Under the pieces are notes generated by a model. The model saw only the letters and a list, made by a program, of their open reading frames with translations. It had not been told where the DNA came from and searched no databases. Made by a program: the position numbers and the translations under genes. Source: a virus. From it: 64,000 nucleotides of DNA. Position 1 is the stretch's first letter; every line of letters begins with the position of its first letter. This document shows, in pieces, positions 43,898-53,200 of the stretch. Location: positions 62,001 through 126,000 of the IMG/VR virus record IMGVR_UViG_3300020166_001048; one strand, 5' to 3'.

Positions 43898-44559
43898 ACA
43901 CAAAAAAAAGAATTGACGGCGATTACTATATTGAAACAATAAATGCCGATGACAGAGTATACATTGATACAGATACTCTTGAAGTTGACGGTAACTTGGT
44001 GGTTAGCGGCAACTTAACGTATATTAATACTGAAGAACTTAATGTATCAGATCCGTTTATTGTTTTAAACAGTAGTAACACAGCAACTTATGCTGCCAAT
44101 GCAGGTGTATTGACTCACAAAACTGCAAGCGACTATGCTGGTATTAGATACAGTGTTGATAACGGTCGTTGGGAATTGAGCACTGCTACTAGTGCAAGTG
44201 GAGAAACTGGCACTTGGGATGCAATCGGGACAGCATCGGCTGGTTCACCAGGTGGTCCTAACACAGCTATCCAGTTTAATAATGCAGGTACGTTCGGCGG
44301 CGAAGCAGAACTTACTTGGGACCAAGGCACCGACACACTTTCAATTACAGGAATTGTTAGCGCCACTGGCAATGTTGCTGTTGACGGCGCAATTCAACTT
44401 GCTGATCAGAGTAGTGCCCCTGCCTCAGTAGCAAACACCACAGTTTTGTATGCAAACACAGTAGGTAGTGGCGGAACTGGTGTTTATTTTGTTGATGGCT
44501 CTACATCCGACGAACTAGTAAGCAAAAGCAAGGCCATCGTTTATGGCATTATATTTTAA
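43894..44559 (+). CDS. tail fibre/structural protein with shared N-terminal module
   Basis: 221 residues. Residues about 30-65 (VDGNLVVSGNLTYINTEELN, VSDPFIVLN) match the early part of the 1811-residue fibre (LTVTGNLTVQGTSTTLDTVN, LIEDPILLL). A glycine-rich linker (GTASAGSPGGPNTAIQFNNA) leads to a beta-repeat GTDTLSITGIVSATGNVAVD as in phage fibre stems. Probably a short fibre or an attachment protein. It starts inside the stop of the preceding gene. Confidence 0.6.
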   Translation: MNTKKRIDGDYYIETINADDRVYIDTDTLEVDGNLVVSGNLTYINTEELNVSDPFIVLNSSNTATYAANAGVLTHKTASDYAGIRYSVDNGRWELSTATSASGETGTWDAIGTASAGSPGGPNTAIQFNNAGTFGGEAELTWDQGTDTLSITGIVSATGNVAVDGAIQLADQSSAPASVANTTVLYANTVGSGGTGVYFVDGSTSDELVSKSKAIVYGIIF

Positions 44560-44569
44560 GGATTAAAAA

Positions 44570-44884
44570 ATGGCAATTCAAACAACCGAAGTTGTAAACT
44601 CAGATACCACAGTGTACACAAGCTCGGACAACAGTGCAATTACATATGCAGCGTTTACAAATTATACCGGTGCTACTATTAGTATAGATATACATATTGT
44701 TCCAAGTGGAGACAGTGTAGGAAATGTTAATTGTGTTGCAAAATCATTAGAAATCACATCAACTGACACATATCAACTATATGCAGGCGGCGAAAAACTA
44801 TTGCTTAGTAACAATGATTTTATTAGTGCTGTTGCAAATGTCGCAACAGGTGTAAATTCAGTAATTTCGTATACTGGTATCTAA
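44570..44884 (+). CDS. small virion-associated protein
   Basis: 104 residues, predicted all-beta (TTEVVNSDTTVYTSSDNSAI, then TYAAFTNYTGATISIDIHIV, and SLEITSTDTYQLYAGGEKLL). No family recognised; the pattern resembles small head-fibre or decoration proteins found in fibre clusters. AAGGA upstream. It lies between two fibre genes on the same transcript. Confidence 0.5.
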   Translation: MAIQTTEVVNSDTTVYTSSDNSAITYAAFTNYTGATISIDIHIVPSGDSVGNVNCVAKSLEITSTDTYQLYAGGEKLLLSNNDFISAVANVATGVNSVISYTGI

Positions 44885-44885
44885 T

Positions 44886-45320
44886 ATGGCTGCTAATCCA
44901 AGCTCGGGGCAATTTTTAAAAAATTACAGAATACCGTCGTCTAGTACGAGTGTGGTTATTCCAGGCGGCGCAACTGCTGACCGACCTACTGCTCCAACAT
45001 TTGGTAGTTTTAGATTTAACACTAGCACTGGCGGCATGGAATATTTTGATGGAACTGTATTCAAGTCAGTGGGTGTTGCTGGAGAAGCAAACTTGGTAGT
45101 TGATGCATTCACAGGTGATGGGTCTACACTTTCTTTTACACTTAGTACATCAGTGAGCGACGAAGATCAAGTTATTACCTTTGTTTCAAACATTTATCAG
45201 CAACCTGTGGGAGTATATACCATCACCGGTGGCGGTAACGACATTACCTTTAGTGCAGCACCCCTTGATGCTGAGCCAATTCATGTGATTCACGGACTAG
45301 GAACAGTACCTGCAACCTAG
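44886..45320 (+). CDS. tail fibre-like structural protein
   Basis: 144 residues. RPTAPTFGSFRFNTSTGGME, then YFDGTVFKSVG is the common phage fibre motif 'RP..P..G..R(Y/F)N..T...E.Y.G..W', also present in the 425- and 1811-residue proteins. The second half (DAFTGDGSTLSFTLSTSVSD, NDITFSAAP) matches the TFSGDDSTVAFTLS...TFTEAPA module of those fibres. It begins 1 nt after the preceding stop. Confidence 0.65.
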   Translation: MAANPSSGQFLKNYRIPSSSTSVVIPGGATADRPTAPTFGSFRFNTSTGGMEYFDGTVFKSVGVAGEANLVVDAFTGDGSTLSFTLSTSVSDEDQVITFVSNIYQQPVGVYTITGGGNDITFSAAPLDAEPIHVIHGLGTVPAT

Positions 45321-45331
45321 ATTAAATCTAG

Positions 45332-45339
45332 TATAAATA
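45332..45339 (+). promoter_or_regulatory. late promoter box upstream of the PKD-domain gene
   Basis: A perfect TATAAATA with flanks TAGTATAAATACAAT. A palindrome CTAGATTAAATCTAG lies just upstream at 45317-45331. The ATG at 45368 is 29 nt downstream, with AGAGGA before it. Confidence 0.7.
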
Positions 45340-45367
45340 CAATAAGATTTAGAGGATAGCATTATAA

Positions 45368-48300
45368 ATGGCAATTGCACGGGTTTCTGGTAATGCATTA
45401 GCAAACGATTTACAACGGAGCACTAATTTAGCAATTAGCACAGATGCGTTGTATATCGACGTGGCTAACAGCAGAATTGGTGTTAACACTACATCAACTA
45501 CCCATGCTATTACAACACCCGACGATGCCTCAATTGGCAATGTTGTAATTACTGGTAACAGTATCACATCTAATCTTGGAAATCTTGACTTGTCAGGGTC
45601 AGAGCTTAACTTAGGTGCAGTCGAAGATATAACAATCACAGGCGGCTCAAGCGGCACAGTGTTGAGCACCGACGGTGCTGGCGTTCTAAGTTTTATTCCA
45701 ATTAGTAACGTTGGGGGGCTAACAGGTAATGTTATTAGCCTTGGGACACCAACTGACGGAGATCTAACAACTAATGTAGCTTATAATGATTGGACAACTA
45801 ATACATTTGTAACTGACGGTCTTGATGATCTCAATCAAGTTGCACTAAACATTGCTAATGGCACATATGTTGGCCAAGTTGAATTTACTGGTACGCCTGT
45901 TGCAGGACCGAGCCCGCAAACTGTAACATTTAGTGGAAGTTTAGTAGGTACTGCTGATAACTATCTTTGGGACTTTGGCGATGGTAATACATCAACAAGT
46001 GGCCTTAATGTTAGTCACACGTATAACGATGATGGCGGCGGACAATTTACTGTGTCACTGACAGCATTTAACTCTGATGGCACTTACCAAGGAAATGTTT
46101 CTCTTGGCGCAAAAGGTTCAGTTGACACCAGAACTAGAACAAACTATATTACACTTTACACCCCGAATCCTGTACCGGCATTTACTATAACAGACAACAG
46201 CATCGACAGTGGTGCATTAGCTGAGATTAATAATACATCAACAAATGTAACATCAAGCTACGAACTTGATTGGGGAGATGGTGTTGCAAATACAAACCCG
46301 GCATTGGGCTGGACAACACTTACAAATACCTACACCAACTCAGGCGGCGACGAGCAGTACACAATTGTACTAGCTGGTACGTCAAGCACAGCCGGGCCAA
46401 CTCCGGTTACAGTATACAGTGCGCCAGGAACAGTGAGTGTGTACAGTGATCACACTAGTCAGTTTACTGCTAGTGCAACTACATTAGTTAACGAAGAAGC
46501 AACTTCCGGTGGTGTGGTAACATTTACAAACACTGTTGCCACTGACCCAGGAACTACTGCGGTGTTTGGTAGTCAGCAAAAATATCTTTGGACATGGGAT
46601 GATGGGTCAGTTGCTAATGTTAATATACAAAGTGGAGTTGCCGGTAACCCAGGATCTACTATTGATCATACGTTTGCCCTCAGTTCAGGTAATCAAGCAA
46701 GCGGCACGAGCCAAACATTTGATGTTACTTTACAGGTAAGAAACGGCAGCACCAATTCACCTTTTGTGAGTGGTACTACTACAATTACAATTGAACCAGA
46801 TGTGAGATCAATCTACACCGGGTCCGCAGTCACACTCAGTGACAGAACAGGCGATAATGCACAAGATGGTTATGTATTTACAGACTATCGTGACGGTGCA
46901 GACAGAGCATTATTTACATTTGACAATATCAGTCAGAATGCAACAATATTTGATTGGGCGTTCGGCGACGGCAACACAACTGGTAACATTACTAGTGGTG
47001 CTGGTACACCTGGTAATGGTAATATTACCAACACTTATTCAAGCACAGGCAACTATACAGTTGAGCTAGATGTTTACGGAACTCCTGCTACTATAGCACA
47101 ATCTGACAGCGAAGTCAAGAGCAACTATATTCAAATTAATGCAAATCCTGCACAACCAGGTGCATTAAGTACTAAGACATTGAGTTTACAAGATTCAAGT
47201 CAAGGGACGTCTCCATTGTTGGCAGCTAATGCTACAGATAATAGTGGAGGTAACATTGTTGCAGCAGGATCGAGTGTTACACGCTATACAACTACTACAA
47301 CTATTAATACAAACAATGTTACAAATGCAAATACTGCTATATCAGGAACACTGTCAGCACAGTTTAACGGATCAGCAGCAGGCAATGTTACATTTACTAG
47401 CAGCGGTGATGCATCGGGTACATACACAGATTTGATTGTTGTTGCAGATGGCGATGCACACGATGAAATTAGTGCAAGCACTTACCCAAGTGGATTTGCT
47501 AAAGTATTTGATGCACGGTGGCAACGTGCCCTTAGTGGAATTAGTGTAGGTTACAACGATGCAAAATTAAGTCATACCACTACCGGCGACACTAATCTTG
47601 TTGATTTTGTTAAAGATGACATGACTGATGTACCGACGGTAGTGCAAGGTAACGCAGTTATTGTAGAACAAACTGCCGGCACTTACAGATATATTTCGGG
47701 TGTACCATATTACAATACAGGCAGTCCTGCTATTCAAATTCAGGGTTTAGAAGTATCCAACTTGACAGGGCAGACATACAGAAATACCAGTCAGCCTATA
47801 CAGTTTACCACAGGCACATTAGCTGAGGGCACAAGCGGCAGTATTATTAACACACAAACAAAAACCTACAGTGATATCAACGGAACTCCAAGTTTTGTTA
47901 CTGCTGGAATTGTTAATGCAGACGTTGGTGTTGCAAGCCCGCAACCAATGGGTAATATTACACTGAGTGTAAACGGTAGCGCAAGAGCAGTTGGGTATGT
48001 TGATAGTCAGATGTTCAATGTTAACGGATCTAGTGGTGTAGTAAACATAACTAATCAATATATTCAAATCTACAGTGCAAGTTTATCAGGATTTGATGAA
48101 CAAAATATTCCTGTTGCAGATGCACTAGGAAGTGTTTTTGACGATGATGGGTTGCGAATCACTGGATTAGGAAGTGCAGCAGACAACCCTGCATTTAACA
48201 GTGCAACAAACTATTATACTTCCAATGCCTGGAGTGGTGCAGAGACAATTGCCGGAACACAAGAAGCAGTTGTGCGCTGGGGCACATTGGATCACTTTAC

Positions 48301-48754
48301 TACAGACTTTAGCAGTGGCTATTTGCCATCTGGGCCTGACCTAAACACAGGACGAAGTGGCACACAATATTTTACATTTGCATTCCGTAGAGCAACAATG
48401 GCCAACTTTGACATTAGTTTAAACAGTGCAACAGGTATTACTGGACTTTGGATTGCTGCACCTGGTACTACTATTGACGATGCAAGCACTGCAAACGGCT
48501 GGGTTAATGGTACTGTACAGTATGCAGGTTCGGGTGTACCTGGGGACGACACCGGTAACGGTGGTAATGGATCTTTGGGTTGTGCACTCACTGGTGCTGA
48601 TGTAATACCAACAGGTAGTACAATTAATGCTGCCTATACTATGACATTAGGTAGTGAAAACAGTTCAAATTCAACTGGTAACAACGTATTAGTTCGCATT
48701 GCATTAGCAAGCGGAGAATCACTTACCAGCGTTAGTGTAGGAGTAGCAAGCTAA
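45368..48754 (+). CDS. multi-PKD-domain adhesin/fibre protein
   Basis: 1128 residues. Four PKD/Ig-like domains are visible by the (W/F)xFGDG or WxWGDG core and a later HTY or NTY strand: YLWDFGDGNTSTSG/VSHTYN (about 197), YELDWGDGVANTNP (about 300), YLWTWDDGSVAN (about 410) and FDWAFGDGNTTGN/TNTYSS (about 535). The N-terminus has a fibre-type attachment segment; the last 500 residues are beta-rich and unrecognised, ending in a Gly-rich C-terminus. PKD domains bind polysaccharides or proteins on cell surfaces, so a role in host recognition or in a decoration fibre is likely. It overlaps the next gene as TAATG. Confidence 0.75.
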   Translation: MAIARVSGNALANDLQRSTNLAISTDALYIDVANSRIGVNTTSTTHAITTPDDASIGNVVITGNSITSNLGNLDLSGSELNLGAVEDITITGGSSGTVLSTDGAGVLSFIPISNVGGLTGNVISLGTPTDGDLTTNVAYNDWTTNTFVTDGLDDLNQVALNIANGTYVGQVEFTGTPVAGPSPQTVTFSGSLVGTADNYLWDFGDGNTSTSGLNVSHTYNDDGGGQFTVSLTAFNSDGTYQGNVSLGAKGSVDTRTRTNYITLYTPNPVPAFTITDNSIDSGALAEINNTSTNVTSSYELDWGDGVANTNPALGWTTLTNTYTNSGGDEQYTIVLAGTSSTAGPTPVTVYSAPGTVSVYSDHTSQFTASATTLVNEEATSGGVVTFTNTVATDPGTTAVFGSQQKYLWTWDDGSVANVNIQSGVAGNPGSTIDHTFALSSGNQASGTSQTFDVTLQVRNGSTNSPFVSGTTTITIEPDVRSIYTGSAVTLSDRTGDNAQDGYVFTDYRDGADRALFTFDNISQNATIFDWAFGDGNTTGNITSGAGTPGNGNITNTYSSTGNYTVELDVYGTPATIAQSDSEVKSNYIQINANPAQPGALSTKTLSLQDSSQGTSPLLAANATDNSGGNIVAAGSSVTRYTTTTTINTNNVTNANTAISGTLSAQFNGSAAGNVTFTSSGDASGTYTDLIVVADGDAHDEISASTYPSGFAKVFDARWQRALSGISVGYNDAKLSHTTTGDTNLVDFVKDDMTDVPTVVQGNAVIVEQTAGTYRYISGVPYYNTGSPAIQIQGLEVSNLTGQTYRNTSQPIQFTTGTLAEGTSGSIINTQTKTYSDINGTPSFVTAGIVNADVGVASPQPMGNITLSVNGSARAVGYVDSQMFNVNGSSGVVNITNQYIQIYSASLSGFDEQNIPVADALGSVFDDDGLRITGLGSAADNPAFNSATNYYTSNAWSGAETIAGTQEAVVRWGTLDHFTTDFSSGYLPSGPDLNTGRSGTQYFTFAFRRATMANFDISLNSATGITGLWIAAPGTTIDDASTANGWVNGTVQYAGSGVPGDDTGNGGNGSLGCALTGADVIPTGSTINAAYTMTLGSENSSNSTGNNVLVRIALASGESLTSVSVGVAS

Positions 48755-50031
48755 TGGCACTCGCAGATAGCACTAAAGTTGATTTTCTTTGGAAGAAGCT
48801 AGGGTTTGGCGTTGCTAAAACTGCTCCTCCCTCAAATAAAGAAGCGTTCAATGAAAGTATACCATCGCCGCTATTAATGCGTGGTGATAGAGTTTGGCAG
48901 CAATCTGGAACTATTCCTAGTGTTAAACCGAGTTCATCTAGTAGTATTGTGGAAGTCTATCAGGATGCAGCAGGCGGCCAGTCAACTGTTGAAACCACTG
49001 AAGATTTAACAGCGCCAGACAACCAAACCTGGAAAACTAATTTAACAGATTGGATCCCAACTGAATTTGGATCAACTTATCTTGTTAAAGTTTATGTCGA
49101 CAACGAAGGCGCAGCAAATCCACAAAGCACAGGAACACAATTATTCCAAAGCGGTAGTGGCAACGAAGACGGCTGGTTCTTTGATTATCAAGCAGGTGTA
49201 CTTAACTTTAACGGCGACAATATTCCAAGTCAAATAGATACAGGTGTTACAGGAAAATCAATTTATATTGTTGGTGCTAGATATGTTGGCACGTTTGGAG
49301 TTGGATCAAGTAGCCAGCTTGGTAACTTAACAGTTGCCGACACTACACTCGGCACAGTAAATGCAGGAGATAATATTATCCTTGAAGTTACTGGCAGCGG
49401 CACAGTGCAAATTGATACAACAACTGCTCTCGGCATTGCTGTCGGAAACACAGCCCAGCGCCCCGGCTCACCAGAGACTGGGGATTTAAGATTTAATACA
49501 ACAACCGGATTTGTTGAAGTATATGATGGCACTAGCTGGGACAATGTAGGCGGCAGCGAATTTGGTTCAATTACTAGCCAAACACTAACTGGTGATGATA
49601 GTACAACTGCATTTACACTAAATCAAGCAGCAAGCACTGCTGGTATTATTGTTAGTATTAACGGTACCATCCAAGAACCAACGAGCTCCTACAGCGTTAG
49701 CGGTACCACAATAACATTTACCGAAGCTCCAGCTACTGGGGACACAATCGAAGTAAGATTTATTAGTGCTGTTACTACGGTGTCTAGTATTACAAATCTT
49801 AGCGGTAATGCAACAGTTGAGGTGTTAACAAACGGTGTTGTTGAAATGAGCACTGTACAGAGTTTACAATTGCCGACCTATACTGTAGCCACTGCGGCTA
49901 ACATTGCTAATGTTGCAGACGGGCAAATAATCTACGTCAGTGATGGTGACGGCGGCAGTCCAAGCCTAGCAGTATACAGTGTTAACAATTGGAAAAAAGT
50001 TTTATTATCTGGAAATATTAGTGCCGTATAA
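48754..50031 (+). CDS. tail fibre protein
   Basis: 425 residues. The N-terminus VDFLWKKLGFGVAKTAPPSN and SPLLMRGDRVWQQS is common in marine T4-like fibre/structural proteins. Further along are QRPGSPETGDLRFNTTTGFV followed by EVYDGTSWDNVG, and the module LTGDDSTTAFTLNQ...TFTEAPATGDTIEVRF, which is nearly repeated in the 1811-residue fibre. Joined to the PKD gene by TAATG. Receptor-binding part unknown. Confidence 0.7.
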   Translation: MALADSTKVDFLWKKLGFGVAKTAPPSNKEAFNESIPSPLLMRGDRVWQQSGTIPSVKPSSSSSIVEVYQDAAGGQSTVETTEDLTAPDNQTWKTNLTDWIPTEFGSTYLVKVYVDNEGAANPQSTGTQLFQSGSGNEDGWFFDYQAGVLNFNGDNIPSQIDTGVTGKSIYIVGARYVGTFGVGSSSQLGNLTVADTTLGTVNAGDNIILEVTGSGTVQIDTTTALGIAVGNTAQRPGSPETGDLRFNTTTGFVEVYDGTSWDNVGGSEFGSITSQTLTGDDSTTAFTLNQAASTAGIIVSINGTIQEPTSSYSVSGTTITFTEAPATGDTIEVRFISAVTTVSSITNLSGNATVEVLTNGVVEMSTVQSLQLPTYTVATAANIANVADGQIIYVSDGDGGSPSLAVYSVNNWKKVLLSGNISAV

Positions 50032-50086
50032 CGCCGTGTGAACAGATTATAAAAAAAAATAGCAGAATTTATTTTTCTTAATTATT

Positions 50087-50094
50087 TATAAATA
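50087..50094 (+). promoter_or_regulatory. late promoter box upstream of the long repeat fibre
   Basis: A perfect TATAAATA with flanks TTTATAAATAACAG. The predicted leader is about 128 nt long. Confidence 0.7.
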
Positions 50095-50102
50095 ACAGTA
50101 AT

Positions 50103-50211
50103 AGAATACGTAATATTCTGTTAACGTAATTAATAAGCGTGACTGGCGATGTGAGAGCCCGTGGGTGAGTAGCATAGCTGAAGATACCTTATATTAAAAC
50201 CGGTTTAATAT
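50103..50211 (+). promoter_or_regulatory. structured leader of the long repeat fibre
   Basis: AGAATA/TATTCT (50103-50119) stands near the 5' end, and a perfect 8-bp stem ATATTAAA/TTTAATAT with loop ACCGG (50191-50211) ends 2 nt before the GGAG ribosome binding site at 50214. The middle has no clear long stem. Confidence 0.5.
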
Positions 50212-50227
50212 TTGGAGATAATAAAAC

Positions 50228-53200
50228 ATGGCTATAACCAGAATTAAGAATAACCAGATTACCGACAGTACTATTGTCGCTAGTTCTAAACTAGTTGACA
50301 ACAGTATTAGTGCAGGTAAGCTGGCAGACGATCTGGTATACGGTAGTAACCTTACCGTAACAGGAAATCTAACAGTACAAGGTACAAGTACAACACTTGA
50401 TACTGTAAACACACTAATCGAAGATCCAATCTTGCTATTGGCTAAAGATCAAACCGGCTCGCCCGTTTTTGACATTGGCTTTGTCGGCGAACGTGGGGAT
50501 TCAACTAATATCGCATGGATTTGGGACGAAAGTGCAAGTGAATTTGCAGCAGGGTTCACATCAGCAGATGCAAGTGGCAACGTGGTTGCGCTATCAAGTT
50601 ATGCTGATGCACAAGTTGCAGACCTTACATTGGTCAACATGGCACCAAGTGGTAACGTAACAACAGCACTAAATGTTGATGCTACAATCGAAGCTGGTAC
50701 TTCTATCGAAGCGCCAACACTAACAGACGGTACAATGAGTATCAATGCTGGTAGTATCACAGGTGGCGTAGCTGCTACATTCAGTGGTAACGTAAGTGCT
50801 GGTAACTTGATTACTGCTGGTGCTCTTGAAGCAGCAGCACTAACTGCAACCGGTAATGTAACTGGTGGCAATATTGTATCACAAGCAGACGTAACAACTG
50901 TTAGCGTAACTGCAAGTGGCACCGTCGAAGGTGGCACATTAACTGATGGTACTGCAAGTCTTAACGCAGGCAGTATCACAGGTGGTGTTGCTGCTACGTT
51001 TAGTGGTAATGTTGATAGTGGTAATGTTAACACAACATTGGTTGATGCAACTACACTAACAGCAAGTGGTACTGTAACAGGCGGTACACTAACTGATGGT
51101 ACACTATCTAGTACAGCTGGTACTGTAACAGGTGGCGTAGCTGCTACATTTAGTGGCAATGTTGATTCAGGCAATGTTAACACAACATTGGTTGATGCAA
51201 CTACACTAACAGCAAGTGGTACTGTAACAGGTGGCACATTAACTGATGGTACAGCAAGTATTACTGCTGGTACACTAACAGGCGGCGTAGCTGCTACGTT
51301 TAGTGGCAATGTAACTGCTGGTAACTTGATTACAGGCGGTGCACTTGAAGCACAAGCACTAACAGCCATTGGTAATGTAACTGGTGGCAATATTGTATCA
51401 CTAGCAGACGTAACAACTGTCTCTGTAACAGCATCAGGTACTGTTGAAGGTGGTACACTAACTGATGGCACTGCTACACTAACTGGTGGTAGTATCACAG
51501 GTGGCGTTGCTGCTACGTTCAGTGGTAATGTTGACAGTGGTAATGTTAACACAACACTAGTTGATGCAACTACATTGACTGCAAGTGGCACTGTAACAGG
51601 TGGCACATTAACTGATGGCACATTGAGTTCAACTGGTGGTACTGTAACAGGTGGCGTAGCTGCTACATTCAGTGGTCAAGTAAGTGCTGGTACACTAACT
51701 GATGGCACATTGAGTATCAACTCAGGTGCAATCACAGGCGGAACTAATGCTACATTTACTGGTACAGTACAGGGCCTAGACGTAACCGCAACTGGCAACG
51801 TAAATGCTAGTGTGGTTAACACAACTGACGTTAAAGGTACTTCGGTAACTCTTACTGCAACTGGCACAAATGAAGACATTGTTCTTCTTCCAAGTGGCAC
51901 AGGCGTTATTGATGCGAGTAGTGCAAAAATTGTTTCTCTTGCAGATCCAGTACAAGATAGTGACGCAGCCAATAAAGGCTATGTTGACAGTGTTGCAGAA
52001 GGTCTTGACGTTAAAGGTTCAACTAGAGCCGCAACTGCTACTGCTCTACCAGCCAACACATACAACAACGGCTCATCTGGTGTAGGTGCTACACTAACAG
52101 GTAATGCCAACGGTGCATTGGCTAATCAAGATGATGTTGTAATGGCACAAGGCGATAGACTACTTGTTAAAGACGAATCTACTGCCGCAAACAATGGTAT
52201 CTATGTTGTAACTACACTTGGTGACGCAGGCACTGCCTACGTTCTAACTCGTGCAGAAGACATGGATGGTTCACCTACTAGTGAAATTCCAGGTGCGTTT
52301 ACTTTTGTTGAAGAAGGCACAGTATACCTTGATAGTGGTTGGGTTTGTACAACAAACGCTCCGGTTACTATGGGTACAACTGCTATTAACTGGAGTCAGT
52401 TCTCCGGTGCTGGTTCAATTGTAGCAGGCGACGGTCTATCTAAATCAGGTAATGAGCTATCTGTAAATGTTGACGAAACTACAACTACAATCACTGCTGA
52501 TGCAGTTGTTGTTAAAGCAGGCGCACAGTTTGTAACACCAGATATTGGTGCTGCTACCGGTACAAGTCTAACTGCAACAGGCACCGTTGAAGGTGCTACA
52601 CTAACTGATGGTACTGCAAGTATTAATGCTGGTACACTAACAGGCGGCGTAGCCGCTACATTCAGTGGTAACGTTGACAGTGGTAATGTTAACACAACAC
52701 TAGTTGATGCAACTACTGTAACAGCAAGTGGCACTGTAACAGGTGGTACACTAACAGACGGCACGTTGAGTTCAACTGGTGGTACTGTAACTGGCGGCGT
52801 AGCTGCTACATTCAGTGGCAATGTCGACAGTGGTAATGTTAACACAACACTAGTTGATGCAACTACATTGACTGCAAGTGGCACTGTAACAGGTGGTACA
52901 CTAACTGATGGTACTGCAAGTATTACTGCTGGTACACTAACAGGTGGTGTTGCTGCTACATTCAGTGGTAACGTAACTGCCGGTAACTTGATTACAGGTG
53001 GTGCACTTGAAGCACAAGCACTAACTGCAACCGGTAATGTAACTGGTGGCAATATTGTATCACTAGCAGACGTCACAACAGTATCTGTAACTGCAAGTGG
53101 CACTGTTGAAGGCGGTACACTAACTGATGGTACTGCAAGTATTAATGCCGGTACATTAACAGGTGGTGTTGCTGCTACATTCAGTGGTAACGTTGACAGT

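Noticed and set aside
50599-51621. Antisense ORF of 340 codons inside the long fibre gene
   Set aside because: It mirrors the repeat arrays (Pro/Val/Ser-rich pseudo-repeats), has no SD, and results from the codon composition of the sense repeats.
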